DNA of 64,000 bases, taken from NCBI GenBank assembly GCA_036346255.1, contig CM070623.1, positions 8,598,407-8,662,406 on the forward strand, written 5' to 3'. The DNA is from Ampelocalamus luodianensis. Lineage: Eukaryota; Streptophyta; Magnoliopsida; Poales; Poaceae. Shown here piece by piece: positions 34,592-47,862 of this stretch; positions within the stretch are counted from its first letter, which is position 1; every line of letters begins with the position of its first letter. A model generated the notes under the pieces. The model was not told the DNA's origin. It ran no database searches and saw only the letters and a program-made list of their open reading frames with translations. Both the position numbers and the translations under genes were made by a program.

Positions 34592-34855
34592 CACTTAAAC
34601 GAATATATTATACTTCTTTATCACTCTTAGTATATTTAAATATCAATTATAAGATACTTCAACGTGACTTGATTGAAAAAAAAATCCATTGGAGCCTTTT
34701 ATTTTTGTTATATATCTTTTTTATATAAAAGAAGTATATACACAAATATTACAATAAAAAGTGAACTTTAATTTTTTTGTTATGGAACTCACTTTGGAAT
34801 TAAGTGGTATATGAGAAGCGGAAGTACGTACTCCGTGGAGCAGCATACCATTTCC
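34589..34855. mobile_element. Micron-like element (type B), internally deleted
   Basis: It shares the type B body but lacks the block containing gtatcttataat...agatatcatcatacgat, going straight from actcactttgga to attaagtggtatatgag. The right end ataccatttccc abuts a TA/TG tract (34856-34888). Confidence 0.6.
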
Positions 34856-34856
34856 C

Positions 34857-34860
<4 letters not shown>

Positions 34861-34888
<28 letters not shown>
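34861..34888. repeat. (TG)14 microsatellite
   Basis: A TG run continuous with a short TA run, between two type B elements. It probably arose by substitution and expansion in a TA tract. Confidence 0.9.
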
Positions 34889-35197
34889 ATGCCTGTTTCA
34901 TACTCCTGGGAGTACATAATCCCATTTCAAATATATCACTTAAATAAATATATTATACTTCTTTATCATTTTCAGTATACTTAAATACCAATTATAAGAT
35001 ACTCCAATGCGACTGATTGAAAATTTTTCATTGGGGTCCTTTATTTTTTCTGTATACCATTTTTTCATATATAAAAGAAGTATATACACAATTTTTGCTA
35101 TAAAAGATGGGATTTAATGAATTTTTTCATGACACTCACTTTGGGGTATCTTATAATCGTTATTGTAGTATGCTCAAATTGATAAAGATATATTATC
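34889..35197. mobile_element. Micron-like element (type B), left part
   Basis: It begins atgcctgtttcatactcc and continues through the type B body to gataaagatattatc, where the 11-kb LTR element was inserted. The remaining right part is 46183-46246. The TTATC target duplication lies at 35193-35197 and 46178-46182, and the order of the body matches the uninterrupted element at 31907-32250. Confidence 0.75.
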
Positions 35198-37458
35198 TGT
35201 AATACCCCAAATCTAGTTTTTGGTGAGAATAATTAAAAGAGGGAAAATGACCAATTAGAAAATACAATTAGCAGCAGTTTGAGGGGGGTTTTCTGTAAAG
35301 GTTGGACAACCCGCCAAGGCTTCAAGCCCACTTGAATTCAGCCCATTGGTGGGGTGGTGGCGGCCATATGGGGGCAAACCCTAGGCGCCCACCCTCCCCC
35401 CTTGGCCGCCACTTCCCCTTCTTCCTCTTGCGCGCCCCTCCTCCTCCCTCTCCCTTGCGCAGCCTCTCCTCCCCTCTTCCTTGGTTGAGCCACCTCCCGG
35501 CAGCTCCTCCTGCGATCTTCAAGGGTAACAAAGAGGTTTCTTCGCTGTTCTTTTGGTTTTAGATGCGTTTACGGTTTCATTTAGCGATCGTTTAATTTTG
35601 TTGCTAGATTGCTTTTCTGTCCAGTTTAGTGCGCGAAATTTTCGCATCCTTAGAAGCATAATTTGGGAATCCTGTCTCCTAGAGAAGTGTGGATATTGTT
35701 CTTATGTTTCAGTGGCCGCCAAGAACACCGGATTCGACATTCGAGTTAAAAGTTATGTTATTTTTAGTGTTTACTGTCCAGAATCTGACGAGAATCTGCA
35801 GTCATCTTGTTTAATAAATAAGAAATTGTTAAGTGCCGAATTAGAACTTGGGATCTCCTAGAGAGTTGTAGGTTATCTCGTTACCTTTCATTGCCGACAA
35901 GAATCACATCATTTGGACCTTTGTAGCAAAAGTTGTGATTTTTCTTAGGGAGTCTGTGCTGTGGAATGGTGGTTGGTCTGACAGGTTTTAGTGTTTCGAC
36001 TTAAGCGTGTATTTAGAGGAAACATCAGAGGGGCTCACCATAATGAAAAATGTAGATAATCCTTCCAGCTTTCAGGAAAACTAAAGATCATGAAATTCGG
36101 ACGAACGTAGAGAAAGTTATGATAATTTCATCGTTGCTGTCCAGAGACCCGACGCGAGAATTGATACTCTGTTGTTTGGTTTGGTAGGGCTAGTAAAGGA
36201 CCGAATCAGAGAACCTCACCAACTAGGTTTAGAAGGGGGATTCAATAACCTTTTCATATTGTCCAAGATCAATCCATTTGAATTTCTGTACATTTAGTTA
36301 TGATTTTTCGAAGGGGGTTGTTCTCTGGAAAAGAAAACTGACAGCTAGCAATAAGAGTTGGGGATCGCGTTTAGTGGACGATGTGCTCATTTTGTGTTTA
36401 TGGTTTTGTTATTAGACTTATATGGTAGCCTTAGCATGTCTCAATTGTATGTCCAGGTGTGGGTTTGGCTCCGGGAGCAGTACCTTATCCTCGACATCCA
36501 CCTTCGCACAGTTGAGACAAGTGCATTGTTTGTAAATGGGTGTGATTGATTAGCTATGTCTGTGTGCTTTTTGATATAAGGTTGCATAGCAAGATGGTTT
36601 ACTTGATGATTGTTTAAGTATGGTGATTGCTCAAATTATGCTTATGCTTTACTGTGGTACAACGTTGTTGTCTTTTGATAAGATTGATGATGAATAAGAG
36701 ATGAGCATATGCATATTGAGAACATGTTGTGGCTTGGTCACGCGGTGACCAAGCATGTTTCCCTTTGAGATTCCCGTCATGAATGTGACAGGCCCGAGAT
36801 CCCCTCACTCGTGGTGTGTAGGCTTGAGGTCCCCCTTACTTGCGGAGTAACGGGCAATTGGTCCCTGTGCGTGCGCGCACAGGCATGGGTATGCGGCGAC
36901 GGTTGCATATTCTGCATTACCGGTGTAATGCACACAGAAAGTTAAAGATAAAGGATCCTTGAGCATTGCATTTGCATATGAGATGTTCTATTGTTGATCT
37001 CCTTTACGTGGATGCTGATGTTATGGTTTCTTTATGTACTTGCTGAGTCTATGGACTCACTCTTGCTTTTATTGTTGTTTTAGGTACCGAGCCAAGAACG
37101 ACATGCATGGGGAAGTAGACGCTAGTCACACACATGCCACACGAACTAAATAAAGATGAATGATCTTCAGAACGTGATTGATTTTAGTAAATGCAAAGAT
37201 TATTATGTTTTGTCTCATGCAATGGATTAAATGTAATAATGATGAGTAGTGTAACTTCATATCTCTCTAGTTATGTTAAATACTTAGCATGTCTTTGATT
37301 ATCTTTTGATGTCTTTGGATGAAAGTTTTAGTTAATATTTGATTAATTTGTGTGTTGGAACCTTCGTGTAATTAACTTTACAATGGAGGTTCTGCCGAAA
37401 TTTATTAAGATTGTCTAGTTAGTAGCATTCTGGGTCCCTTCTAGACTGGGGTGTTACA
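35198..37458 (+). repeat. 5' LTR of the LARD-like element
   Basis: 2,261 bp, ends TGTAATACCCC...GGGGTGTTACA. It includes a C-rich block (35390-35530) and repeated aaagttatga phrases. Frames inside it (35302-35562, 35553-35861) are not conserved between the two LTRs and are not genes. Confidence 0.92.
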
Positions 37459-37460
37459 GT

Positions 37461-37473
37461 TGGTATCAGAGCC
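37461..37473 (+). other. Primer-binding site of the LARD-like element
   Basis: tggtatcagagcc, complementary to the Met-tRNA 3' end, two bases after the LTR terminus. Confidence 0.9.
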
Positions 37474-40400
37474 AGGTTGTAGGTCCGTGGTGACTAGATT
37501 ATAAAAAAAAATTGCTAATGTTAATCAACTTAAAAGTTTGACACACTGATGCACAGTAGGATGGGGATGGGCCAATCATTGTATTTACGTTTCCGTTATA
37601 TCGTTTTGATTATTGTTGATATGAATTGAGTTTGGCTGCCTATTAATTAATTATTATGATTATTATGAGTGGGATTAGTCGTTGTTGAGAGGTTAAGGTC
37701 GTGGTTGTGACCCTGGGCTTTACCAGGTTACACCACCGTTCGTGGAGTGGGAATAGAGAAGTGCTACCCCGGATATCTTAGTACAGGTGACGATAGCGAG
37801 AATCGTTAGAAGAGTTGTTCTCTTCCTTGAATTTGAATTTGGTCAACTCTTATCCGGTTGCGATTGTTGGGTTGCTTTGAAATTATTGGTGTGTTTCCAT
37901 TGGCTTAATTTGTCCCGTAAATCAATTATTGTTTTTCCCAACTGTTGAGTTATTCTCGCGATTGGTGAACTTTGCTAATTGTCAAGATTGACTTTTGTAG
38001 GGGAGTTTTGTTTTTTCTTTTTGAAAAGCTTGACCTATTTATTCGCTTGATGTTTTTGGTTAATGAAAGTTTCCTTTTGCAAGTCCTTTAGTTCATGAAG
38101 GCTTTGACTCAACGTATCTCTCTTGGGTATTTTGAGCGTTGAAGATTAATGGTTGTGTTATGAGTTTCAAGTTGAGTCCGCGATTGTGTGCATGATCGAT
38201 CTTAACTAAGGTCCTTATCAAGGAAAGTTGAATAAGTGGAGGTTGTCCTCTAGTGGTTCTTGATGAGCTGTGACTATGAGTATGACAATATTTAGTTGGA
38301 ATCAATAGAGTTATTAAGAGGTGTGGTATTTTGATGAATTGGTCCGATCGTTAGGATTGGGGAATCAGGTAGATTTATTGGATAGCATGGAACAATGTAT
38401 CTCTATGGATTAGCCTACCCATTAGTGATGGTTATGTTAAGAATGTGTTTGAACGATGCTTTAGAGGATATCAAATTTGAAAGTTTTCAGAACCAGTTAC
38501 TTGATGATCATACATAATTGCTAGATTGAAACATGTATATTAGATTAGACGAACGTTGAGGTAGCATGTGTGAAACCTGTTGTACAGCATTATGAGATTA
38601 TTAAATGTTGACTTTGTGTTTATAGATGGTTATGTGACTACAAATGTAGTAGGACCCTATTTGTATACATGATACATACAATTGACAATTGTTAATGACA
38701 GTTGGAGCGGTGTGAGTAACACTAATGGTTGAGTGGATGAATGAGTAAGTGGCCTCGATAGTGTGCTTTATGCGAAAGTATCATTTGATAGTATGAATGT
38801 AATATCCCGAAAAAGACCAATTAGGTCAGAAACCTTTGGTTTTGGTCGAGTGCGGTGCTAAGGACTATGAAAAGAACTGAAGGAAAAGACCAATTAGAGA
38901 ATTATCAGGGAAAAATCAGAAATTTTGGGCACAGGGCTGAGCCTCCTACTGTTGGGTTTTGGCCCAGGGGGAGGTGGAGAGGCCGGCCTTAAAGGGGCAA
39001 ACCTAGCCGCCCCTTTTCTTCTTCCCTCCCCTGCGCCGGCTTCCCCCTTCCACTTCTCCGCCACCTTTCCCCTCCCCACTTCCTTGCGCAGCCCCGCCTC
39101 CCCACCTTCTTGCGCCTCCTGCTCCCCATTGTTGCTGGCCAAGAGGAAGAAGAAGGATCCCTTGGGGTGGCCGGCCAAGAAGGAGGAGAAAAGGGAAGAG
39201 AAGAAGAGAAAAGAGAAGGGAGAAGAAGGGATCCACAGCGGAGCGTGGTGGTCATCACGTCGCAGCGTACTTCGTCGTTCTTGCAAGGGTAACTTCGTTG
39301 CTCTTTGTTTTGGGTCATTTTCTTGTTGCCCAATTTTCGGATGACAGTAGATCGGTTCTGCAGTAGCTTATATTGTCGTTTTTGGTTAGGGTAAAGGCAG
39401 ATTTGGGTCTGGGAATCTCCTAGAAAGTTGTGGGTATCGTAGTTATCTTTCATTGCCGACAAGAATCAGGTCATTCGGACTTCGGTAGCCAAAGTTATGA
39501 ATTTTTTTGTGCTATGATGTTTCTGTGGGTAACAGATTTGACAGTGTCGGTTTAACCTGATTTAAACTTGCTGTTAGAGGAGTTTCCAGAGGGTCTCACC
39601 ATAACGAAAAATGAAGCTAATTCTCTTAGCTTTCAGGAAAACTAAAGATCACTGAATTTGGATGAACGTAGCGAAAGTTATGCTATTTTCGTTATTTCTG
39701 TCCAGAAACATAACGCTGATGAGCTGCTCTGACTAAAGGGATTGGTAGGGGTAGAAGATGGCCGAATCAGAGGGTCACCCCAACTAGGTTTATTTAGGCA
39801 ACTTAATTATCTTTTCAGAAAGTCCAAGATCATCCTATTTGGACTCCTGAGAAGAAAGTTATGAATTTTTGAAGTTTGCTGTCTGCAGTGACCGATCGCT
39901 AGAAATTAGAAAAGTTAGAAATGATAAGAAGATAGTGATTTCGATTGTGATGTTATGTATGATTTTGGTCCAGTATGCTAGTCTTAGTTTGGGGTTATAT
40001 TCTTGTCCAGGTGGCAGCGAGATCCCAAGGGCAGCACCCACTTCGCGTCCGCCGTTCTTGCACGGTTGAGGCAAGTATTCGGGTTTATGTGTAGTATTGG
40101 TTGCATGTTATGTTTGATTGGTGTACTGTTCAACATTGCCACGTGAATGTGTTGTGGAGATGATTCTAGTTGTGTTGATGTTTGCAAGTTATACTTAAGG
40201 TTCCTTCATGATGCTATTGTTTACATACTTTGAATACATATTGATTTATGTTATTGAAAATATGATGTTGTAGTACTTGTGCATGTTTGAGCATATTGAG
40301 ACTTGGTCATGTGGTGATCAAGAGTACATTGTCGAGGTCCCTGTCATGTAATGACAGGCTTGAGGTCCCCACATTCATGGAATGTGGGCAATGGATACAG

Positions 40401-43400
40401 AGGTCCCCGTCATTGTGATGACGGGCAAAGGTCCCTATACATGTGATGTATAGGCTCTTGGTCCTCGTGCAAAGGGCACGCAAGGGTACTCATCGACGGA
40501 TGAATACCCCGCATGCACGTGAAATGCGTAAAGAGATAAAGAACAAAGAGTGCATAGCATTATCATTAAGTTTCTAATATTTGAAATGCCATGAATGAAG
40601 TTGATTAAAGTTGTTTATCTTTGTCATGTCTTTATGATTATGTAACCTTGTTGATACTTGTCGAGTCCTATGGCTCACCCTTGCTTTGATTTGATTTAGG
40701 TACTTACGCAAAGACGTCATGCATGGGCGGAGTAGATGATTGGAAAGCACGCACCACTTTACAACATTAATGCAATTGTTATTTTAGCATCACATAAGAA
40801 TAAATAGACTGCTGAGAAATACCCATGGTTATTTTATGATTATGAATGACGAAATAATTTATGGATGTGTGAATGGTGTTATTTGATTACATTCATATGA
40901 TTATCCCTTATGCACGAGTGAATTGGTTTATGAAATTACTGTTAAATGTTATGTTTACTTGTTAGAAAATTGATTTTCATTGATTATACAAGGGAGACTC
41001 TGTCGAAAATTTGTAAATTCGCTCTAGTTGTATTTAGTTTTGGTAGCATTCCAGGCTCGTTCTGAGTTGGGGTGTTACAATGAACTAGTTAAAATAGGTT
41101 TGTTTCAACCTTGTGGCTTGTGTTTCGTTTGGAGAAATTTATGATGGGATAAGAGGCTATGATGAGTCTCGCTAAGAGTGTATTATTACATTACTAATGT
41201 GATATCCCGGAAAGAAATTGAAAGTTTTGTTGAGTGCTTAGCAAGTATTCATGAAAGACCTTAATAGAAAAGCTATTTTGACTGTTGTCCTAGTGGATAA
41301 TAATATGAAAATTGCCTTTAAATGGTTGCTTGATGGTCTCATATTTGCTAGTGGGAACGTAGATAGTAAAAGGACCATAAATTCTTCTATGATGGTATAA
41401 TACGTTAAATGTCTATGATAATCGCTAGATTGGAAGTTGTGTACAAAATGAGTGTGAGCATTGCTAATAGGTGAAGGGTTGAAAAAAATGATTTATTCAT
41501 GTGTGTCTCATGAGGAATGTGAATTGTGGCTACATGCCCTTGTTAAAAGAGTTGATGATAAAGATTCTTGTTAATAGTTTATTATTCTGATGTGAATAAG
41601 ATTGTCCGTAAAGGGTTCTCGACTTGTGGAGTGGTGATGATTCTTTCGAAAGAAGGTAATTTGACCACCTCCCATAATATCGATTAAATGGAAAGTTTGG
41701 AGTTTCGCATTTGTGAGCTTTTGGGAGTTCATGCTTAGTGTGGTGGATCAAATTGTTTTCTCTGTTAGGAGAAGAGGAAAAGGGGTGTACCATAGGTATT
41801 TAAGGTTGGACTTCAAGATTGTAACTGTAACTTTTCTTTCATTGTCGCTAAGTGTTTCTTGAGCTTCATATGCAGTGTTTTATTGTGATTTATTGTTGTT
41901 CGAAACTCCCCTCTTGTGAACTTGTGCCCGCAATTGTGTCTCGTCTTTTTTTTTTTCGAGATCAACGCTATTTGACTATTTCTCTTGGGTCTCGTGCTCA
42001 CTGTGAGGAGTAGTGTTTCGTCGTGTGTTAAAACTTGTGTTTTCTTGCTCTTTCCTGTTGAGAAAAGATTATCCGACTTGGGTTGCAAGGCCTTATAGAG
42101 TGAAATGTGGCGATTGGTTGGTGGTGGTCAAGTAAATGATCGTAGTGAAATATGGGAGCCAAGCTAGTTGAAGATCGTAGAAAGTGATTTGGTTTTGTCC
42201 TATAACTCTTGGAAAAGAAGTGGATTTAAATGGAAAGATTGACGTTGAAATAAAATAGATTAGTGTTACAACTAGTGGAACCTATAGCGAATTATAATCA
42301 AAGAATCCTCAATCATGTTGGAATGTTGGGATTATCAAAAGTTTGGAAGCTTGATCAATGTGTTATAGTATCGCGATTGGGTAATTTTGCAAGGTTGCGT
42401 AGGTGATCTCTGACAGTGTAGTTTAATGAGAGTAGGATTAGCGAAGTAATTCAATCGTAATGTCAATTGGTAGAATAGTAGGTAAGGTTGAGATGTTGGC
42501 AGGTATGCCCTGGTTTTAGTGAGTAACCTTCTGGGAGATAGAATTCTTCTAAAAGATTATTTGGTCAATATATATATATATATATTACATGTGGACGATA
42601 ATGTGTGAGTATGTTTAGAGTGTGGAATTTTAGGGAGTGAATCTGAGGATTTCTCGATCTTTTATACGCAAAGTTAGTCGTATGAGTCTTGGAGATTGAA
42701 TTTGGGCTTTGCATTTTTATGCTAGAATCTTGGTTGCCAACGGTTATGTGTAAAAGTAGTAGAATAAGAGTGGATTCTGAGTAGTGGAATGATCATTGAT
42801 AGTATCCTTTGGGGCTAGTATATGAGAGTGTGGGATGTGAATTTTAAATTGTTCATCCTTAACGGATTATGGGATGTGATGGTGGGTGAAACCTATATTG
42901 AGTTGTGTTGGAAATTATTTTGACAAGTAATTCTTTCGGTAAGGAAATTGGCTAGAGTACGATATTGTGGATTGGAGGAGTCTCCTGCACAAGTGTGGAT
43001 TTTGTGTTCTGTAGAGCATAGGTTTGAGGTTGCCAATTTAAGAGAAATGAGTTAATGCGTTATGCGATGATTTGGGATCTTATGATTTAAGAGAAAGTTA
43101 AAATCTTAAAAGAAAAATTATGGGAAAGAGTGTGATCTTGAATAGTGAAATATTTTCTTAGTTCTTATTTGAACTATGTGTTTATGACGGATATCAATTT
43201 CAAATTGAGTTGGTTCTTGCCGGGTTATGTGGTTCTTTACAGTTGAGAAAAAAAAGGTTAATCTGACTATTCGAGTGATTTCGCTTTTGGCCTATGTGGC
43301 ATTTATTTCTAAACCGCCTAGTTGGAATGTGAAAAGGGTTTTCTTGGGGATCTTCGATTTTGGACTTGAGTGTTTTTAGGGAAGTTGGAATTGCATTGTG

Positions 43401-43921
43401 AATCCTTTGTTTTCGATTGAATCGGTTATTAGAGTTGATTAAAATAAGTTGTGTTGTGCGTCCCTTAAACGAAGACCCTCCTAGTTAGGATAAAGAGGTC
43501 GATCAAGATAGAACAGCGTTCCATATGCTTGTGCACATATTCGTGGTTTGGTACCAAAGGGCTAGGACCGTATTGAGTCCATGCGCGGAGTATGCATCGT
43601 CATGTTTGTTCCAGTGATGAGCGAGCACCGAGAGGTCCGAAGTTTGAAGTTTCATGGAGCCACCGACCTTCCGTATCATCCGTGCGTTGTTAGAGAGGTC
43701 GTAGCGAGTATTGAGGCACCGATCGTTGGTTTGTGTCAAGGTGCTTTTGTCCCAATAGTCAGAGAGAGGCGACTTGGGAATTGGGGTTTCACATGCGTGA
43801 GCTTTATCCGACTTCGTTCATAACGGTTATCTGCTTACTAAAGTTAAGTTCTATTTGCGGTTTACTTTCGTTTATTTCTACGGTTAGAATTCGAGGACGA
43901 ATTCATGTTTAAGGGGTAGAG
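37474..43921 (+). other. Non-coding interior of the LARD-like element
   Basis: I read both strands and found no retrotransposon motif and no frame over about 160 codons outside the nested solo LTR. A short (TA)n lies at 42570-42586. The last bases form the polypurine tract (43909-43921). Confidence 0.65.
38798..41079 (+). repeat. Solo LTR nested in the LARD-like element
   Basis: It begins tgtaatatcccgaaaa and ends ggggtgttaca, 2,282 bp, flanked by ATGAA on both sides (38793-38797 and 41080-41084). It shares phrases with the outer LTR (gaccgaatcagag-like, aaagttatg, gtccagaaa), so it comes from a related family. No internal region follows, so it formed by LTR-LTR recombination. The antisense frames in 38894-39462 follow the C/G-rich patch and are not genes. 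Confidence 0.9.
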
Positions 43922-46177
43922 TGTAATACCCCAAATCTAGTTTTTGGTGACAATACTTAAAGAGGAAAATGACCAATTAGAAAATACAATTAGCAAATTT
44001 GAGGGGTTTTCGTAAGGTTGGACAACTGGGCCAAGACTTCAAGCCCACTTGAATTCAGCCCATTGGTGGGGTGGTGGCGGCCATATGGGGCAAACCCTAG
44101 GGCGCCTCCACCCTCCCTTGGCCGCCACTTCCCCTTCTTCCCTCTTGCGCCGCCCCTCCTCCTCCCCTCTCCCTTGCGCAGCCTCTCCTCCCCTCTTCCT
44201 TGGTTGAGCCACCTCCCCGGCAGCTCCTCCTGCGATCTTCAAGGGTAACAAAGAGGTTTCTTCGCTGTTCTTTTGGTTTTAGATGCGTTTACGGCTTCAT
44301 TTAGCAGATCGTTTAATTTTGTTGCTAGATTGCTTTTCTGTCCAGTTTAGTGCGCGGAAATTTTCGCATCCTTAGAAGCATAATTTGGGAATCCCGTCTC
44401 CTAGAGAAGTGTGGATATTGTTCTTATGTTTCAGTGGCCGCCAAGAACACCGGATTCCGACATTCGAGTTAAAAGTTATGTTATTTTTAGTGTTTACTGT
44501 CCAGAATCCTGACGAGAATCTGCAGTCATCTTGTTTGATAAATAAGAAATTGTTAAGTGCCGAATTAGAACTTGGGATCTCCTAGAGAGTTGTAGGTTAT
44601 CTCGTTACCTTTCATTGCCGACAAGAATCACATCATTTGGACCTTTGTAGCAAAAGTTGTGATTTTTCTTAGGGAGTCTGTGCTGTGGAATGGTGGTTGG
44701 TCTGACAGGTTTTAGTGTTTCGACTTAAGCGTGTATTTAGAGGAAAAATCAGAGGGGCTCACCATAATGAAAAATGTAGATAATCCTTCCAGCTTTGAGG
44801 AAAACTAAAGATCATGAAATTCGAACGAACGTAGAGAAAGTTATGATAATTTCATCGTTGCTGTCCAGAGACCCGACGCGAGAATTGATACTCTGTTGTT
44901 TGGTTTGGTAGGGCTAGTAAAGGACCGAATCAGAGAACCTCACCATCTAGGTTTAGAAGGGGGATTCAATAAACTTTTCAGATTGTCCAAGATCAATCCA
45001 TTTGGATTTCTGTACATTTAGTTATGATTTTTCGAAGGGGGCTGTTCTCTGGAAAAGAAAACTGACAGCTAGCAATAAGAGTTGGGGATCGCGTTTAGTG
45101 GACGATGTGCTCATTTTGTGTTTATGGTTTTGTTATTAGACTTATATGGTAGCTTTAGCATGTCTCAATTGTATGTCCAGGTGTGGGTTTGGCTCCGGGA
45201 GCAGTACCTTATCCTCGACATCCACCTTCGCACAGTTGAGGCAAGTGCATTGTTTGTTAAATGGGTGTGATTGATTAGCTATGTCTGTGTGCTTTTTGAT
45301 ATAAGGTTGCATAGCAAGATGATTTACTTGATGATTGTTTAAGTATGGTGATTGCTCAAATTATGCTTATGCTTTACTGTGGTACAACGTTGTTGTCTTT
45401 TGATAAGATTGGTGATGAATAAGAGATGAGCATATGCATATTGAGAACATGTTGTGGCTTGGTCACGCGGTGACCAAGCATGTTTCCCTTTGAGATTCCC
45501 ATCATGAATGTGACGGGCCCGAGATCCCCTCACTCGTGGTGTGTGGGCTTGAGGTCCCCCTTACTTGCGGAGTAACGGGCAATTGGTCCTCGTGCGTGCG
45601 CGCCTGACGTGCATGGGTATCGGCGACGGTTGCATATTCTCGACACGTGTAATGCACACGAAGTTAAAGATAAAGGATCCTTGAGCATTGCATTTGCATA
45701 TGAGATGTTCTATTGTTGATCTCCTTTACGTGGATGCTGATGTTATGGTTTCTTTATGTACTTGCTGAGTCTATGGACTCACTATTGCTTTTATTGTTGT
45801 TTTAGGTACCCGAGCCAAGAACGACATGCATGGGGGGAAGTAGACTGCTAGTCACACACATGCCACACGAACTAAATAAAGATGAATGATCTTCAGAACG
45901 TGATTGATTTTAGTAAATGCAAAGATTATTATGTTTTGTCTCATGCAATGGATTAAATGTAATAATGATGAGTAGTGTAACTTCATATCTCTCTAGTTAT
46001 GTTAAATACTTAGCATGTCTTTGATTATCTTTTGATGTCTTTGGATGAATGTTTTAGTTAATATTTGATTAATCATGTGTTGGAACCTTCGTGTAATTAA
46101 CTTTACAATGGAGGTTCTGTAAATTTATTAAGATTGTCTAGTTAGTAGCATTCAGGTCCCTTCGGATGGGTGTTACA
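43922..46177 (+). repeat. 3' LTR of the LARD-like element
   Basis: 2,256 bp, near-identical to 35198-37458. Differences include several 1-4 base indels at or near CAG/CTG or GC-rich runs. Confidence 0.92.
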
Positions 46178-46182
46178 TTATC

Positions 46183-46609
<427 letters not shown>

Positions 46610-47003
46610 GGGGCGACAACTGCCTAGAGTGAAGGGAGAATTAGGGTTAGGGATGCGGGCTGTGTGTGGTTTTATATGGGGTGGGTGGGATGATCTAGGT
46701 CGCTGATTTTTCATCCGATGGTTAGAAAAATGACTGGTTTTGATCAAAAAATCATTCGCATGGTTATTAAACTAACCCTTATAAATTTGCATACCAAACC
46801 CTATATGACTATACAAGTAAAAGAGTATCTAGATACGTTGATATTAGCCTAATGCTAAACCATTCGATGCATAATATTTTGTATTAAGTTACTATTTTAG
46901 CACATATTAAACTTCGGTTAGCCATAGTAAGTGTTCGAAAATTAGCTATAGTAGACGAAAACTGCACCCCAATCCCTTGTAAAAAGATAGGAGCAATAAT
47001 TCA
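46610..47003. other. Short intergenic stretch
   Basis: AT-rich, no gene or named repeat seen. Confidence 0.4.
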
Positions 47004-47011
47004 ACCATTGG

Positions 47012-47258
47012 TAGACCTGTTCATGGGCTGCTTGCCCCGATGACCAAGCCCAAGCCTGGCCCAATTTTTTGGGCTCATGCCTTGATTTTTGGCCCAAAGC
47101 CCAACAATACAATAAAAAGTTTTTTATTCTCGAAATATATTAAATATTAATATTTATTCTAAGAAAATAAAATAATAATATTTCATGGAAAAACACAGAT
47201 TTTGGGCTCGGGCATGCCCATAAAAGGCCAGGGCTGGGCCAAGGTTTGAACGGGTCTA
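47012..47258. mobile_element. hAT-type MITE, 247 bp
   Basis: The ends TAGACCTGTTCA and TGAACGGGTCTA are inverted repeats with one mismatch. An 8-bp duplication flanks it (ACCATTGG at 47004-47011, ATCATTGG at 47259-47266, one mismatch). The subterminal gggctggcc/gcccaagcc repeats are typical of small grass hAT elements. It landed next to the left end of the Mutator-like element. Confidence 0.75.
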
Positions 47259-47272
47259 ATCATTGGTGATGA

Positions 47273-47542
47273 GAAATTTTTTAATTATTTAATCCTTTTA
47301 TATTAATATTTTAAAGTTAACCCTCTCTAACTTTATTTTCAATTCTGACCCTTTGGTTACGCCATGACCCAAATCGTGTTGTCACGCCATGACCCCTAGC
47401 GTGGCCAAACCTGCCACACAAGCCCTCGTCCGCGCGCTGTGCCAGCGTGGAGGGCATACGTGGCTGCTGTCATGCCCACACTCTTGGCATGATAAGCCTG
47501 CGTTGTCACGCCGCGAGTGTTGGTGTGACAGTGGTAACTTAG
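47273..47542 (+). repeat. Left terminal inverted repeat of the MULE
   Basis: An AT-rich outer ~90 bp is followed by several copies of gtcacgccat/gcgtgacc-type short palindromes. The mate is 53143-53414. Confidence 0.82.
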
Positions 47543-47544
47543 GT

Positions 47545-47862
47545 GCGGTCGCCGATCTAGTTCTTCATTCCCCCCCCAACACTTCTCTTCCTCTCGAGCT
47601 TCGTCTCTCGTCCCCAATCCATCCTCACCGCTGTCGACTTCCGCATACCCCGTCCTCCCCTACCATCGGCTCCCTAGGCCAGCCTGCTCCCCGCACCGGC
47701 CTCCTCCATGTCGTCCTCCTCGCGCCAGCCTCTTCCTGTACTTGGCCGCTTCTTCGCTTGATTGCCTCCCGTGCCCGCGACCGGTCCTAGCGGGCCGCGG
47801 CCTCAGGCCGCCTCCTCCCTCTGACCCAGCGTCAGCTTGCATCTTCGGACCCGTGGAGGTAA
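47545..47862 (+). other. GC-rich 5'-exon-like cargo in the MULE
   Basis: A C-rich leader (ttcttcattcccccccc..., 47563-47640) and GC-rich sequence end at gtggag|gtaagag, a strong splice donor (about 47858). It resembles the 5' UTR and first exon of a grass gene, as often captured by Pack-MULEs. The frame 47389-47790 spans part of it but also the terminal repeat, so I do not call a protein. The source gene is unknown. Confidence 0.45.

Larger units (their letters stand above)
35198..46177 (+). mobile_element. 11-kb LTR retrotransposon without coding capacity (LARD-like)
   Basis: The LTRs (35198-37458 and 43922-46177) start tgtaataccccaaatc and end tgttaca. The primer site tggtatcagagcc follows the 5' LTR (37461-37473), a polypurine tract (aaggggtagag) precedes the 3' LTR, and the target duplication is TTATC. 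By eye the LTRs differ at roughly one percent of positions plus small indels, so the insertion is young. Excluding a nested solo LTR the interior is about 4.2 kb. It holds no gag, protease, RT or integrase motif, as in large retrotransposon derivatives that depend on enzymes from a relative. The gaattcgaggacgaattc phrase before the 3' LTR is typical of Gypsy elements. Confidence 0.9.

Noticed and set aside
35302..35861. Possible genes shared with 44018-44585
   Set aside because: They are inside the two LTRs of one element, and the frames are not kept between the LTRs.
38894..39462. Overlapping 130-157 codon frames on both strands
   Set aside because: They lie in a C/G-rich, GAAG-repeat part of a solo LTR and have low-complexity products.
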